5,920 nucleotides of DNA from Candidatus Zambryskibacteria bacterium RIFOXYD2_FULL_43_10 (GTDB taxonomy: Bacteria; Patescibacteriota; Minisyncoccia; Phycocordibacterales; Zambryskibacteraceae). Numbering within the stretch: the stretch's first letter is position 1; every line of letters begins with the position of its first letter. The translations under genes and the position numbers were made by a program. The notes under the pieces are model-generated. The model was not told the origin of the DNA. It made no database searches and worked only from the letters and a program-made list of their open reading frames with translations. The stretch is from assembly GCA_001825475.1 (NCBI GenBank), contig MHWZ01000019.1:7131-13050 (forward strand), read 5' to 3'. This document shows, piece after piece, positions 1-5,478 of this stretch.

Positions 1-178
1 CTCGAGCTTTTTCTTCCGGAGAGTTGTCGATTTGGTCGACATTTTTGACCGTCGCCTTCTTGCCTGCACGATGAAGCACATGTAAAATTGCGGCGGTAAG
101 AGTTGTCTTGCCGTGATCAACGTGGCCGATAGTGCCTACGTTGATGTGCGGTTTGGAACGATCAAATTCTGCTGCCAT
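1..178 (-). CDS. tuf: Elongation factor Tu, N-terminal part (cut by window edge)
   Basis: Elongation factor Tu is the cytoplasmic GTPase that carries aminoacyl-tRNA to the ribosome. Only the first 59 codons are present; the gene continues past the left edge. The translation starts [18 protein letters not shown] and contains the P-loop GHVDHGKT at residues 18-25, followed by the [12 protein letters not shown] segment that precedes switch I. All of this is typical EF-Tu, and the start matches the family's usual N-terminus. No Shine-Dalgarno is visible before the ATG; the upstream bases are AT-only repeats. It lies on the same strand as fusA, its usual str-operon neighbour, but is separated from it by about 1.2 kb of accessory genes, and it appears to have its own promoter at 245-272. 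Identification is secure; only the rest of the protein is unseen. Confidence 0.97.
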   Translation of the reverse strand, partial: MAAEFDRSKPHINVGTIGHVDHGKTTLTAAILHVLHRAGKKATVKNVDQIDNSPEEKAR

Positions 179-187
179 AGTATTAGT

Positions 188-223
188 TTAATAAATTAAT
201 AAGTTTTGTAAGTTATATAAGTT
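188..223 (-). repeat. Degenerate 9-bp tandem array in the tuf leader
   Basis: Read on the minus strand, consecutive nonamers are AACTTATAT (215-223), AACTTACAA (206-214), AACTTATTA (197-205) and the decayed ATTTATTAA (188-196). The first three share AACTTA at exact 9-base spacing. The array occupies most of the predicted tuf 5' untranslated region, so the leader would be almost free of G and C and probably unstructured. It could be simple low-complexity drift, but the phase is kept over three units. Confidence 0.6.
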
Positions 224-244
224 TACTTTTGACGCCCTAAATCG

Positions 245-272
245 CTTATATGGTCTATGAAGAAAATATCAA
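245..272 (-). promoter_or_regulatory. Predicted sigma70-type promoter of tuf
   Basis: On the minus strand TTGATA (267-272, 5 of 6 to TTGACA) is followed after 16 bases by TATAAG (245-250, 5 of 6 to TATAAT). Transcription would start near 238, giving a leader of about 60 bases before the tuf ATG at 178. A dedicated promoter fits the fact that tuf is cut off from the rest of the str operon by the inserted genes. This is a visual match only. Confidence 0.55.
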
Positions 273-354
273 AGAGCCAACAAACATTAACGCGTAAGGG
301 CTATCTTACACAAAAGCCCCGCAACGCGCAAGTTGCACGCACTTTAGAGAAGAG

Positions 355-555
355 ATGGCTCGGTATAAGAATCAAGGAATGAAAATTGGTAGAATAATAT
401 GTACTGTGAGAAAACGATTGAGATCCAAACGTCGCTCTTGTCCGCTGTGTAAGCCCAATAAAACAGGCCATTCTTGCCGATGGTCAGACAAAGAACTGGA
501 ATATTTACGTAGATGGGAAAAAGAGAAAACTAACTATTTAAAAGTTCTTTCTTAA
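355..555 (+). CDS. Small Cys-containing hypothetical protein (CPLCKPNK motif)
   Basis: A 66-residue basic protein of unknown function. The core is SCPLCKPNKTGHSCRW at about residues 28-43, with Cys at 16, 29, 32 and 41 and His39, which could form a small metal-binding knuckle. A charged helix-like tail (DKELEYLRRWEKEK) follows. I recall short bacterial proteins with CxxCKPxK and a following RW, but no named function. A purine-rich AGAGAAGAG lies right against the ATG at 355, too close to be an ordinary ribosome binding site; Met9 (ATG at 379) is an alternative start. It is transcribed opposite to tuf and hepT, and its last 26 bases overlap the 3' end of hepT tail to tail. That overlap slightly weakens the call, but the motif looks like real protein rather than a shadow. 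Confidence 0.55.
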   Translation: MARYKNQGMKIGRIICTVRKRLRSKRRSCPLCKPNKTGHSCRWSDKELEYLRRWEKEKTNYLKVLS

Positions 556-850
556 GGATAGGAATATCATTCTCGACTGTATTCCAAACATTATCCAGAT
601 TTAAGTTTATGTAATCATGTATAGCCATATCTCTAAACCCAATAATCTGTTTCCATGGCAAATCTATTTTCTTCCTAGTTTCTTCAGAAAGTTTTTTCGC
701 ACTTTCTCCTATGAGCATGAGCTGTAATATTATTGTACTTTGTTTTTCTTGATTATTTTTAAATAGTTCTTTATCAATGCCCGAAACAGAATCCTCTATC
801 TTCCTTATGGAATCAAGCATAAAGTCTATGTGAAATTTCTCACTCTTCAT
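530..850 (-). CDS. hepT: HEPN-domain RNase toxin HepT (DUF86)
   Basis: Toxin of an MntA-HepT type toxin-antitoxin pair. Known relatives are small all-helical HEPN ribonucleases that dimerise and cleave RNA. The 106-residue length is usual. The catalytic HEPN signature is intact: Arg73, four residues, His78, then Tyr80 (RDMAIHDY), in the expected position near two thirds of the chain. Tyr80 corresponds to the motif tyrosine region that the partner nucleotidyltransferase modifies with AMP in characterised pairs. An earlier helix carries IGESAKKLSEE, also typical of DUF86 proteins. The ATG lies inside the end of mntA with an 11-base overlap, so the two are almost certainly co-transcribed and translationally coupled. 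The region is AT-rich: about 31% GC over 541-840 by my count, against about 49% in sampled fusA lines, suggesting acquisition. The catalytic residues imply an active toxin. Confidence 0.9.
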   Translation of the reverse strand: MKSEKFHIDFMLDSIRKIEDSVSGIDKELFKNNQEKQSTIILQLMLIGESAKKLSEETRKKIDLPWKQIIGFRDMAIHDYINLNLDNVWNTVENDIPILKKELLNS

Positions 851-1130
851 AAATAGTCTTTAATTCCGGTCTAATATATGGTTCTAGAAATTTATTTATG
901 TAACCTTCTGATACTAAGTCCACATCTTTTCCAAGTTTTTTTGCTAAATCTTCTCTTAGTTGCATGTACCTATAAATACCCATCGGCCTAGACCCTAGTT
1001 CCACAAGCAAATCCACATCACTATCAGGACGAGCGTCGCCACGAGAAACAGATCCAAAAACAGAGGCCTTTTTGACGCCATATTCGCGTAAGACTGGAGA
1101 TATTTTTTCTTTAACTTCACTTATTTGCAT
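840..1130 (-). CDS. mntA: MNT-family nucleotidyltransferase antitoxin MntA
   Basis: A minimal nucleotidyltransferase of 96 residues, the antitoxin partner of HepT. Characterised members neutralise the HEPN toxin by transferring AMP to a tyrosine near its active site. The signature GSX10DXD is complete: Gly26-Ser27, ten residues, then Asp38 and Asp40, which bind metal. A third acidic position is seen in KDVDLV (Asp71), so the active site appears functional. It precedes hepT and overlaps it by 11 bases, the standard antitoxin-first order. No Shine-Dalgarno precedes the ATG. A weak extended -10, TGC-TACAGT at 1144-1152 on the minus strand, would start transcription only about seven bases upstream of the ATG, so the leader would be very short. 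The gene diverges from the 48-residue gene at 1174. Confidence 0.92.
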   Translation of the reverse strand: MQISEVKEKISPVLREYGVKKASVFGSVSRGDARPDSDVDLLVELGSRPMGIYRYMQLREDLAKKLGKDVDLVSEGYINKFLEPYIRPELKTIYEE

Positions 1131-1158
1131 AATATTAATAATTACTGTAGCACATTTT

Positions 1159-1167
1159 TGATATAAT
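1159..1167 (+). promoter_or_regulatory. Extended -10 promoter, predicted leaderless start
   Basis: TGATATAAT is a perfect extended -10 (TGN-TATAAT). It is followed by exactly six bases (TACTTT) and then the ATG at 1174, so the usual initiation distance places the first transcribed base on the start codon. No convincing -35 hexamer is present, as expected for an extended -10 promoter. The same nine bases with the same six-base gap precede the peptidase gene at 5160. Confidence 0.6.
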
Positions 1168-1173
1168 TACTTT

Positions 1174-1320
1174 ATGAGAAAAACTTTATATGCTTCTAAA
1201 AAATCAGTCTCTTACACTGGCTGGTGGAAACATGCACGCCCATTCGGAAAACGCTTAGTCAATAAAAGCGAACGCAAAGGTTTTAAAATGATAGCTTCTA
1301 AGAATCCTGAAACAGGTTGA
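1174..1320 (+). CDS. 48-residue basic hypothetical protein
   Basis: A short frame of 48 codons ending in TGA that I do not recognise as a named family. The product begins MRKTLYASKK, has a central YTGWWKHARPFGKRLVNKSE block (about residues 14-33) and is strongly basic with few acidic residues, so RNA or nucleic-acid binding is conceivable but unproven. Support for it being real is the well-formed extended -10 exactly six bases before the ATG, the aromatic and basic core that looks conserved in style, and the lack of any competing gene in this stretch. It faces away from mntA and toward the 3' end of fusA, whose stop codon is 49 bases beyond its own. There is no Shine-Dalgarno, consistent with a leaderless message. 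Confidence 0.55.
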   Translation: MRKTLYASKKSVSYTGWWKHARPFGKRLVNKSERKGFKMIASKNPETG

Positions 1321-1369
1321 ATATAACTGCCAAGAAAAAGCCTTTTCCGTCCGATTCTAATTATATAGG

Positions 1370-3490
1370 TTATTTAGAACCCATGCGAGCTTCTATAATA
1401 GTGAGAGCAACGTTTTGGGGCACGATAGCGTAGTGATCAAATTCCATAGTGGAAGAACCGCGACCTTCGGTCATAGAACGCAAAGATGTAACGTAACCAA
1501 ACATTTCAGAGAGAGGTACTTTTGCCCGCACCACTTTGAGCTCACCACGGTCTTCCATCGCTTCAATCTGTCCGCGTTTACCCGAGAGATTGCCGGTAAT
1601 ATCACCCATGAATCTCTCCGGCATCACTACTTCCACTTTCATAATAGGTTCAAGAATGACTGGTTTGGCGCGTCTTGCCGCCTCTTGAAATGCCTGCGAA
1701 GCGGCAATCTTATAAGCAATTTCCGAAGAGTCCACATCATGATACGAACCGTAATTCAGTTCGGCGGAAATATCCGTCATCTTATAACCGGCAACAATTC
1801 CCCTGTCCATCGCTTCTCTGATACCCTTCTCAACGGCTGGGATAAATTCTTGCGGGATGACTCCGCCTTTAATAGCGTCAATAAACTCAAATCCCGGCTC
1901 GCGATGAGCGTTTTTCGGCACTTTCGCCTCCGGGTCGTATTTGGGCAAGGGCTTAATTTTAATCTTGACATGTCCGTATTGACCCTTACCCCCAGTTTGT
2001 TTGATATATTTATTCTCTACTTCCGCTTCGCTCGTAATAGTTTCTTTGTACGCCACTTGCGGTTTGCCGACATTAGCTTCGACGGAAAATTCGCGCTTCA
2101 TACGGTCTACGATAATTTCAAGATGAAGTTCACCCATACCCATGATGACCGTCTCACCCGTTTCCTGGTCTGATTTGATTTTGAAAGTCGGGTCTTCATC
2201 CGAGAGACGTTTGAGGGCCATGCCCATTTTTTCTTGGTCGGCTTTAGTTTTTGGCTCAATGCGCAAAGAAATAACGGGCTCTGGGAAAGTAATCCGATCG
2301 AGAATGATGGGATTGTTTTCATCACAGAAAGTGTGCGAAGTTTTTGCATTCTTTAGACCGACAGCGGCGGCTATTTCTCCAGCGAAGACTTTCTTTACTT
2401 CTTCTCTTTGATTGGCCTGTAGACGAACTATCCGACCCAGGCGCTCCTTCTCACCAGTGGTTGAATTGTATAGATAAGTACCAGACTCTACCGTACCCGA
2501 GTAAACACGAAAGAACGTTAATTGTCCAACAAACGGATCGGATTGAAGTTTAAACGCAAGCGCCGAGAAGGGTTCTGTGTCCGAAGCGTGGCGTTCTACT
2601 TCCTCCCCGGTACGAGGATCGATACCTTTAATAGCCGGGATGTCCAAAGGTGACGGCAAAAAATCCACAACTGCGTCAAGCACAAGTTGGACGCCCTTGT
2701 TCTTCAGAGCCGAACCGGCAAAAACCGGAAAAATTTTATTGGCGATAACTGCCTTGCGCAACGCTGATTTCAACGCATCGAGAGCAATGTCTTTACCTTC
2801 CAGATAATCACTGATTAGAGTATCGTCGCTTTCCGCAATTTTTTCTACCAGTTCGGCGCGGTATTTTTCCGCCTCGGCGTGAAGATCACTCGGAATATCT
2901 TTTTCAACCACCAAATTGCCCATATTACCTTCAAAGTAATATGCTTTCATTCTAAGTAGATCTATGACACCCTCGTGTTTGGCTTCTTCTCCGATGGGAA
3001 TCTGCATGCGAACCGCTTTTTTAGAAAGCCGGTCAAGAATGGATTTATATGAACGTTCAAAGGAAGCTCCGATACGATCAAGTTTATTGACAAAGCAAAT
3101 GCGAGGCACTTGCGCTTCCTCGGCGTAACGCCAATTAGTTTCAGACTGCGGCTCCACACCGGCCACACCGTCAAAAACAACCACCGCGCCGTCAAGTACC
3201 CGAAGAGAACGCTTTACTTCTACCGTAAAATCAATGTGACCCGGAGTATCGATAATGTTGAAACGCGTCCCCTTCCAAAAACAAGTAATGGCCGCGGCGG
3301 TGATGGTAATACCACGCTCGCGTTCCTGCTCCATCCAGTCGGTGGTGGTATCACCTTCATGTACTTCTCCTATGTCATGTTGTGCGCCGGTGTAATAAAG
3401 CACTCTCTCGGAAGTAGTGGTCTTGCCGGCATCAATGTGAGCAATGATTCCAAAGTTCCTGACTCGTTCCAACGGATAATCTCTGTTCAT
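1370..3490 (-). CDS. fusA: Elongation factor G
   Basis: Ribosomal translocase EF-G, a GTPase that moves tRNA and mRNA after peptide transfer and, with ribosome recycling factor, splits ribosomes. It is full length at 706 residues. The G domain has the P-loop AHIDAGKT at 17-24, the RERGITI switch at 57-63, DTPGH at 81-85, NKLD at 135-138 and GSALKNKG at 259-266. Later come the domain III stretch [10 protein letters not shown], the domain IV segments QYGHVKIKI and [10 protein letters not shown] (the loop that enters the decoding site), and the domain V segment [25 protein letters not shown]. These mark a canonical bacterial EF-G rather than a paralogue. It follows rpsG after about 50 bases filled by a palindromic repeat. 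The nearest purine motif, AAGGG, is 15 bases before the ATG, too far for normal Shine-Dalgarno use. Downstream, the usual tuf neighbour is displaced. Confidence 0.99.
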   Translation of the reverse strand: MNRDYPLERVRNFGIIAHIDAGKTTTSERVLYYTGAQHDIGEVHEGDTTTDWMEQERERGITITAAAITCFWKGTRFNIIDTPGHIDFTVEVKRSLRVLDGAVVVFDGVAGVEPQSETNWRYAEEAQVPRICFVNKLDRIGASFERSYKSILDRLSKKAVRMQIPIGEEAKHEGVIDLLRMKAYYFEGNMGNLVVEKDIPSDLHAEAEKYRAELVEKIAESDDTLISDYLEGKDIALDALKSALRKAVIANKIFPVFAGSALKNKGVQLVLDAVVDFLPSPLDIPAIKGIDPRTGEEVERHASDTEPFSALAFKLQSDPFVGQLTFFRVYSGTVESGTYLYNSTTGEKERLGRIVRLQANQREEVKKVFAGEIAAAVGLKNAKTSHTFCDENNPIILDRITFPEPVISLRIEPKTKADQEKMGMALKRLSDEDPTFKIKSDQETGETVIMGMGELHLEIIVDRMKREFSVEANVGKPQVAYKETITSEAEVENKYIKQTGGKGQYGHVKIKIKPLPKYDPEAKVPKNAHREPGFEFIDAIKGGVIPQEFIPAVEKGIREAMDRGIVAGYKMTDISAELNYGSYHDVDSSEIAYKIAASQAFQEAARRAKPVILEPIMKVEVVMPERFMGDITGNLSGKRGQIEAMEDRGELKVVRAKVPLSEMFGYVTSLRSMTEGRGSSTMEFDHYAIVPQNVALTIIEARMGSK

Positions 3491-3505
3491 AATTATTTAG
3501 TTCTA

Positions 3506-3545
3506 CCCTTCGACAAGCTCAGGGTGATTTGCTTCGCAAATCACC
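3506..3545. repeat. Dispersed palindromic intergenic element between rpsG and fusA
   Basis: Two adjoining parts. At 3506-3524 lies CCCTTCGACAAGCTCAGGG, a sequence I recall as part of dispersed intergenic repeats in many environmental bacterial genomes. At 3523-3545 lies a perfect inverted repeat, GGTGATTTGC and GCAAATCACC, with a three-base TTC loop: a 10-bp stem. On the minus strand the hairpin is not followed by a U-run, so it is not an intrinsic terminator. It overlaps the end of rpsG: the TGA stop at 3541-3543 lies within one arm. In the mRNA it would put a stable hairpin between rpsG and fusA. Confidence 0.8.
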
Positions 3546-4011
3546 AGGCGAAATGAGCAAATGCTTTGTTAGCTTCCGCCATTTTATGAGTGTTCTCGCG
3601 TTTTTTAACAGCGTCGCCTTCGTTATTGGAGGCGGCGATAATTTCTTCCGCGAGCTTTACATGCATAGGTTTGCCCTTCTTGGCGCGCGCAGCGTCAATA
3701 ATCCATTTCATTGAGAGAAATTGACGGCGTTCCGGACGTACTTCACGAGGAATTTGATAATTGGCTCCGCCGACACGCCTTGATCGTACTTCCATAGTCG
3801 GACCGGTATTTTTAAGCGCAGATTCGAAAATTTCCAGAGGATTTGGATTCTTGGTTTTTTCCTTGATGTCCTTGAAGGATTCATAAACAATCTTTCTGGC
3901 AGTCGCCTTCTTGCCGCGTTCCATGCAGTAATTGATAAACTTCGTCACCTTCTCAGAATCATAGGCGTAGTCGGGCTGAATTTTAGCTTTAGTTTTTATT
4001 TTTCGTCTCAT
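3541..4011 (-). CDS. rpsG: 30S ribosomal protein S7
   Basis: Small-subunit protein S7, which nucleates assembly of the 30S head and lies near the E site. The 156-residue length is normal. The chain starts [14 protein letters not shown], carries the family signature [19 protein letters not shown] at about residues 73-91 (the beta-hairpin region) and ends with the [11 protein letters not shown] helix and a terminal AW. Relatives usually end HYRW, so the penultimate Ala in place of Arg is mildly unusual. The stop codon lies inside a palindromic repeat. The ATG is one base after three tandem heptamers; the closest AGGAG is 25 bases upstream, within the rpsL C-terminal codons, too far for ordinary initiation. 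It lies between rpsL and fusA in the standard str order and is surely co-transcribed with them. Confidence 0.98.
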   Translation of the reverse strand: MRRKIKTKAKIQPDYAYDSEKVTKFINYCMERGKKATARKIVYESFKDIKEKTKNPNPLEIFESALKNTGPTMEVRSRRVGGANYQIPREVRPERRQFLSMKWIIDAARAKKGKPMHVKLAEEIIAASNNEGDAVKKRENTHKMAEANKAFAHFAW

Positions 4012-4012
4012 T

Positions 4013-4033
4013 CTATCTACTATTTACTATTTA
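4013..4033 (-). repeat. Three-unit heptamer array in the rpsL-rpsG spacer
   Basis: On the minus strand the units are TAAATAG (4027-4033), TAAATAG (4020-4026) and TAGATAG (4013-4019), then one A and the rpsG ATG. The array fills the whole spacer, and its first three bases are the rpsL stop codon TAA. It separates an AGGAG sequence in the rpsL end from the rpsG start by 25 bases. Confidence 0.75.
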
Positions 4034-4444
4034 CTTCTCCTTTGGTTTCTTGGCTCCATACTGACTCCTGGTCTGCTTTCTATTTTCAACACCCGTAGCA
4101 TCCAACACCCCGCGCACAATTGTATAACGTAGACCAACATCCTTGACACGACCGCCTCGCAAAAGAACCACGGAGTGTTCTTGTAAGTTGTGACCGATAC
4201 CGGGAATGTAGGCTGTTACTTCCATACCATTAGTCAGACGGACTCTGGCGATTTTTCTGATGGCGGAGTTCGGTTTTTTGGGAGTCTTGGTCGTAACTTT
4301 AGTAGCCACTCCTCGCTTGAAGGGGGCGTTAAAAAATACCGGACGGTTCTTGATAGTATTGAAACCGCGCGTCAAAGCAATCGCCTTGGTTTTGCGAGCA
4401 ATCTTTTTCCTGTTGTGTCTAATAAGCTGATTAATTGTGGACAT
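4031..4444 (-). CDS. rpsL: 30S ribosomal protein S12
   Basis: Small-subunit protein S12, which monitors codon-anticodon pairing in the decoding centre and is the classical streptomycin target. It has 137 residues. PKKPNS at 55-60 aligns with the E. coli Lys42-Lys43 loop, so numbering is offset by 14, because of an insertion (about residues 26-40) like that of long, Firmicutes-type S12. [19 protein letters not shown] at 84-102 and RKQTRSQYG at 122-130 are canonical. The second streptomycin loop reads KDVGLRY where most S12 proteins read KDLPGVRY, so one residue, the conserved proline position, is missing. Lys56 and Lys57 are unaltered. No Shine-Dalgarno precedes the ATG; heptamer repeats fill the leader. 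It is the first ribosomal gene of the operon, and its own stop begins the next repeat array. Confidence 0.98.
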   Translation of the reverse strand: MSTINQLIRHNRKKIARKTKAIALTRGFNTIKNRPVFFNAPFKRGVATKVTTKTPKKPNSAIRKIARVRLTNGMEVTAYIPGIGHNLQEHSVVLLRGGRVKDVGLRYTIVRGVLDATGVENRKQTRSQYGAKKPKEK

Positions 4445-4447
4445 TGG

Positions 4448-4482
4448 GAAGCTGCTAGCTACTAGGTTCTAGCTGTTAGCTT
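4448..4482 (-). repeat. Heptamer array in the rpsL leader (five units)
   Basis: Read on the minus strand toward rpsL, five units follow in exact 7-base phase: AAGCTAA (4476-4482), CAGCTAG (4469-4475), AACCTAG (4462-4468), TAGCTAG (4455-4461) and CAGCTTC (4448-4454). The consensus is close to NAGCTAG. The array ends three bases before the ATG and takes up most of the predicted leader. A second array with the same consensus lies at 4519-4553 in the opposite orientation. Confidence 0.75.
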
Positions 4483-4491
4483 TAGGGTTGA

Positions 4492-4520
4492 ACTTTACTA
4501 AAAAGTATGATTGATTGCAA
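4492..4520 (-). promoter_or_regulatory. Possible str operon promoter upstream of rpsL
   Basis: On the minus strand TTGCAA (4515-4520, 4 of 6) and TAAAGT (4492-4497, 4 of 6) are separated by an ideal 17 bases. They lie in the unique segment between the two inverted heptamer arrays. Start would be near 4485, with a leader of about 40 bases made of heptamers. The match is modest, and read-through from the peptidase gene upstream is an alternative source of transcript. Confidence 0.35.
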
Positions 4521-4553
4521 GCTAGAAGCAAGAAGCCAAAACCTAGAAGCTAA
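4519..4553 (+). repeat. Heptamer array at the peptidase 3' end (five units)
   Basis: Plus-strand units in exact 7-base phase: AAGCTAG (4519-4525), AAGCAAG (4526-4532), AAGCCAA (4533-4539), AACCTAG (4540-4546) and AAGCTAA (4547-4553). It is inverted relative to the array at 4448-4482; CTAGGTT at 4462-4468 and AACCTAG at 4540-4546 are perfect complements, and other units pair partly. The array runs into the coding end of the peptidase gene, whose TAG stop (4543-4545) lies inside the fourth unit. Confidence 0.75.
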
Positions 4554-5160
4554 TTCCAGTGATTAGGCGGAAAAGCAGGACTATGACCGGGAAGATAAAT
4601 TGCCATAGGAAGAAAATAAAAAAGAGAACGAGGATTAAACCGTATCTTTCGAAAAATCCTCTGATTTGGCGCGACTTATCCGGGAAGAAAGCAAAAATCA
4701 GCTTAGAGCCGTCAAGGGGCGGTATGGGCACAAGATTGAAAATAGCGAGGAGAATATTAATGAAAACTATCAGGGATACGATTTCGATAAAAGCTGGATT
4801 AGTTTCACTTGCAATACCAACGCGCAACAATAAACCAAATAAAAGCGCCAGAAGAATATTGGAGACTGGACCGGCGGAAGCCACGATTGCCTCCGACCAT
4901 CTCCCCGGCTTGAGATTGTAGGGATTATAGGGTACCGGTTTCGCCCAGCCCAAAATAATGCCGACTTTGGATACATAAAGCAAGAGAGGCACCAAAAACG
5001 AACCGACGAAATCAAGGTGTTTGAAAGGATTAAGTGTCAGACGACCTTGATACCTTGCCGTCTGGTCGCCCAGGAAACTCGCGGCATAGCCATGCGAAAC
5101 TTCATGGATGACCACAGACATCACGAGAACAGCGATCTGAAAGATAAAATCTACTTGCAT
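4543..5160 (-). CDS. Site-2-protease-like M50 family zinc membrane metallopeptidase
   Basis: An intramembrane zinc protease of the M50 (site-2 protease) superfamily, 205 residues, mostly hydrophobic with about five or six membrane segments. The first segment holds the zinc motif HEVSH at residues 19-23. Later come NPFKHLDFVGS (44-54), GWAKPVPYNP (71-80), SAGPVSN (95-101) and PIPPLDG at 145-151, where Asp150 is the likely third zinc ligand. This is the compact form without a PDZ or CBS domain, common in bacteria and archaea. The substrate cannot be told from the sequence; relatives cleave membrane-bound regulators or signal-peptide remnants. TGATATAAT ends six bases before the ATG, so a leaderless message is predicted. 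It precedes rpsL on the same strand by 98 bases and may feed transcription into the str operon. Its stop lies in a heptamer array. Confidence 0.93.
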   Translation of the reverse strand: MQVDFIFQIAVLVMSVVIHEVSHGYAASFLGDQTARYQGRLTLNPFKHLDFVGSFLVPLLLYVSKVGIILGWAKPVPYNPYNLKPGRWSEAIVASAGPVSNILLALLFGLLLRVGIASETNPAFIEIVSLIVFINILLAIFNLVPIPPLDGSKLIFAFFPDKSRQIRGFFERYGLILVLFFIFFLWQFIFPVIVLLFRLITGISF

Positions 5161-5166
5161 TTGCGC

Positions 5167-5175
5167 ATTATATCA
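5167..5175 (-). promoter_or_regulatory. Extended -10 promoter of the peptidase gene, predicted leaderless start
   Basis: On the minus strand TGATATAAT is followed by GCGCAA and then the ATG (5158-5160). The six-base gap puts the expected transcription start on the A of the start codon. There is no good -35 at normal spacing. It shares the 32-base divergent spacer with rpmB, for which I could find only very weak promoter matches. Confidence 0.6.
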
Positions 5176-5192
5176 TGTAAATTGGCTGGATT

Positions 5193-5435
5193 ATGCCAAG
5201 AATTTGTCCTGTAAATAAAAAAGGTTCAAAGATGGGCGGAGGATACTCTAACCGCACCCGCGCAACTCAATTCAACCCCACAGGGTCTATTCGTAAATAC
5301 CCGAATCTTCAAAAGAAGCGCATTTATGTGCCCGAACTTAAGAAAACGATCACTCTCATTCTCTCAACCAGAGCCATCAAGACCATCAACAAACGTGGCG
5401 CTCACAGTGTCCTCAAAAAAGCCGGGGTTATTTAA
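5193..5435 (+). CDS. rpmB: 50S ribosomal protein L28
   Basis: Large-subunit protein bL28, 80 residues, a normal size for this family. The N-terminus MPRICPVNKKGSKMGGGYSN and the block RTRATQFNPTG match the form of L28 I associate with Patescibacteria. The conserved core NLQKKRIYVPELKKTITLIL at about residues 39-58 and STRAIKTINKRGAHSVLK give a confident call. The first Cys-containing turn (ICPV) keeps a single Cys, without the paired zinc cysteines of some L28 proteins. It is transcribed divergently from the peptidase gene with a 32-base gap, and faces the Tat-signal gene tail to tail with a 43-base gap. The bases before the ATG (GGCTGGATT) contain GGA only two bases away, so no proper Shine-Dalgarno is seen. 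Confidence 0.95.
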   Translation: MPRICPVNKKGSKMGGGYSNRTRATQFNPTGSIRKYPNLQKKRIYVPELKKTITLILSTRAIKTINKRGAHSVLKKAGVI

Positions 5436-5475
5436 GGTTGAGATTTTTTACTGCCCAACCCCATGAGTGGCAGCT
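5422..5475. terminator. Weak inverted repeats at the rpmB / Tat-protein convergent junction
   Basis: Candidate stems are GGGGTT near 5423 with AACCCC near 5457, and CTGCC (5452-5456) with GGCAG (5469-5473). The second, on the plus strand, is followed by an AT-rich CTGAATTATTTT. None has a strong GC stem with an adjoining U-run, so a termination role between the two convergent genes is only a guess from position. Confidence 0.2.
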
Positions 5476-5478
5476 GAA

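Noticed and set aside
298..336. Small stems GGGCT/AGCCC and GCAAC/GTTGC upstream of the 66-residue gene
   Set aside because: Five-base stems only. They are distant from the hepT end and have no clear terminator tail; no tRNA-like or riboswitch-like arrangement could be made.
1333..1350. GAAAAAGCCTTTTC inverted repeat between fusA and the 48-residue gene
   Set aside because: The stem is five mostly A-T pairs with no U-run after it on either strand, too weak to call an intrinsic terminator.
1415..2173. Long open frame of 252 codons on the plus strand
   Set aside because: It lies wholly antisense to fusA, which is unambiguous, and its translation has no recognisable family features. It is a shadow of the coding bias of fusA.
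3110..3556. Plus-strand frame of 148 codons running across the fusA start
   Set aside because: It is antisense to fusA and the repeat spacer, with no motif or start signal.
4448..4553. Heptamer arrays as a CRISPR array or insertion-sequence ends
   Set aside because: Units are 7 bases with no spacers, there is no transposase gene, and no target-site duplication is visible.
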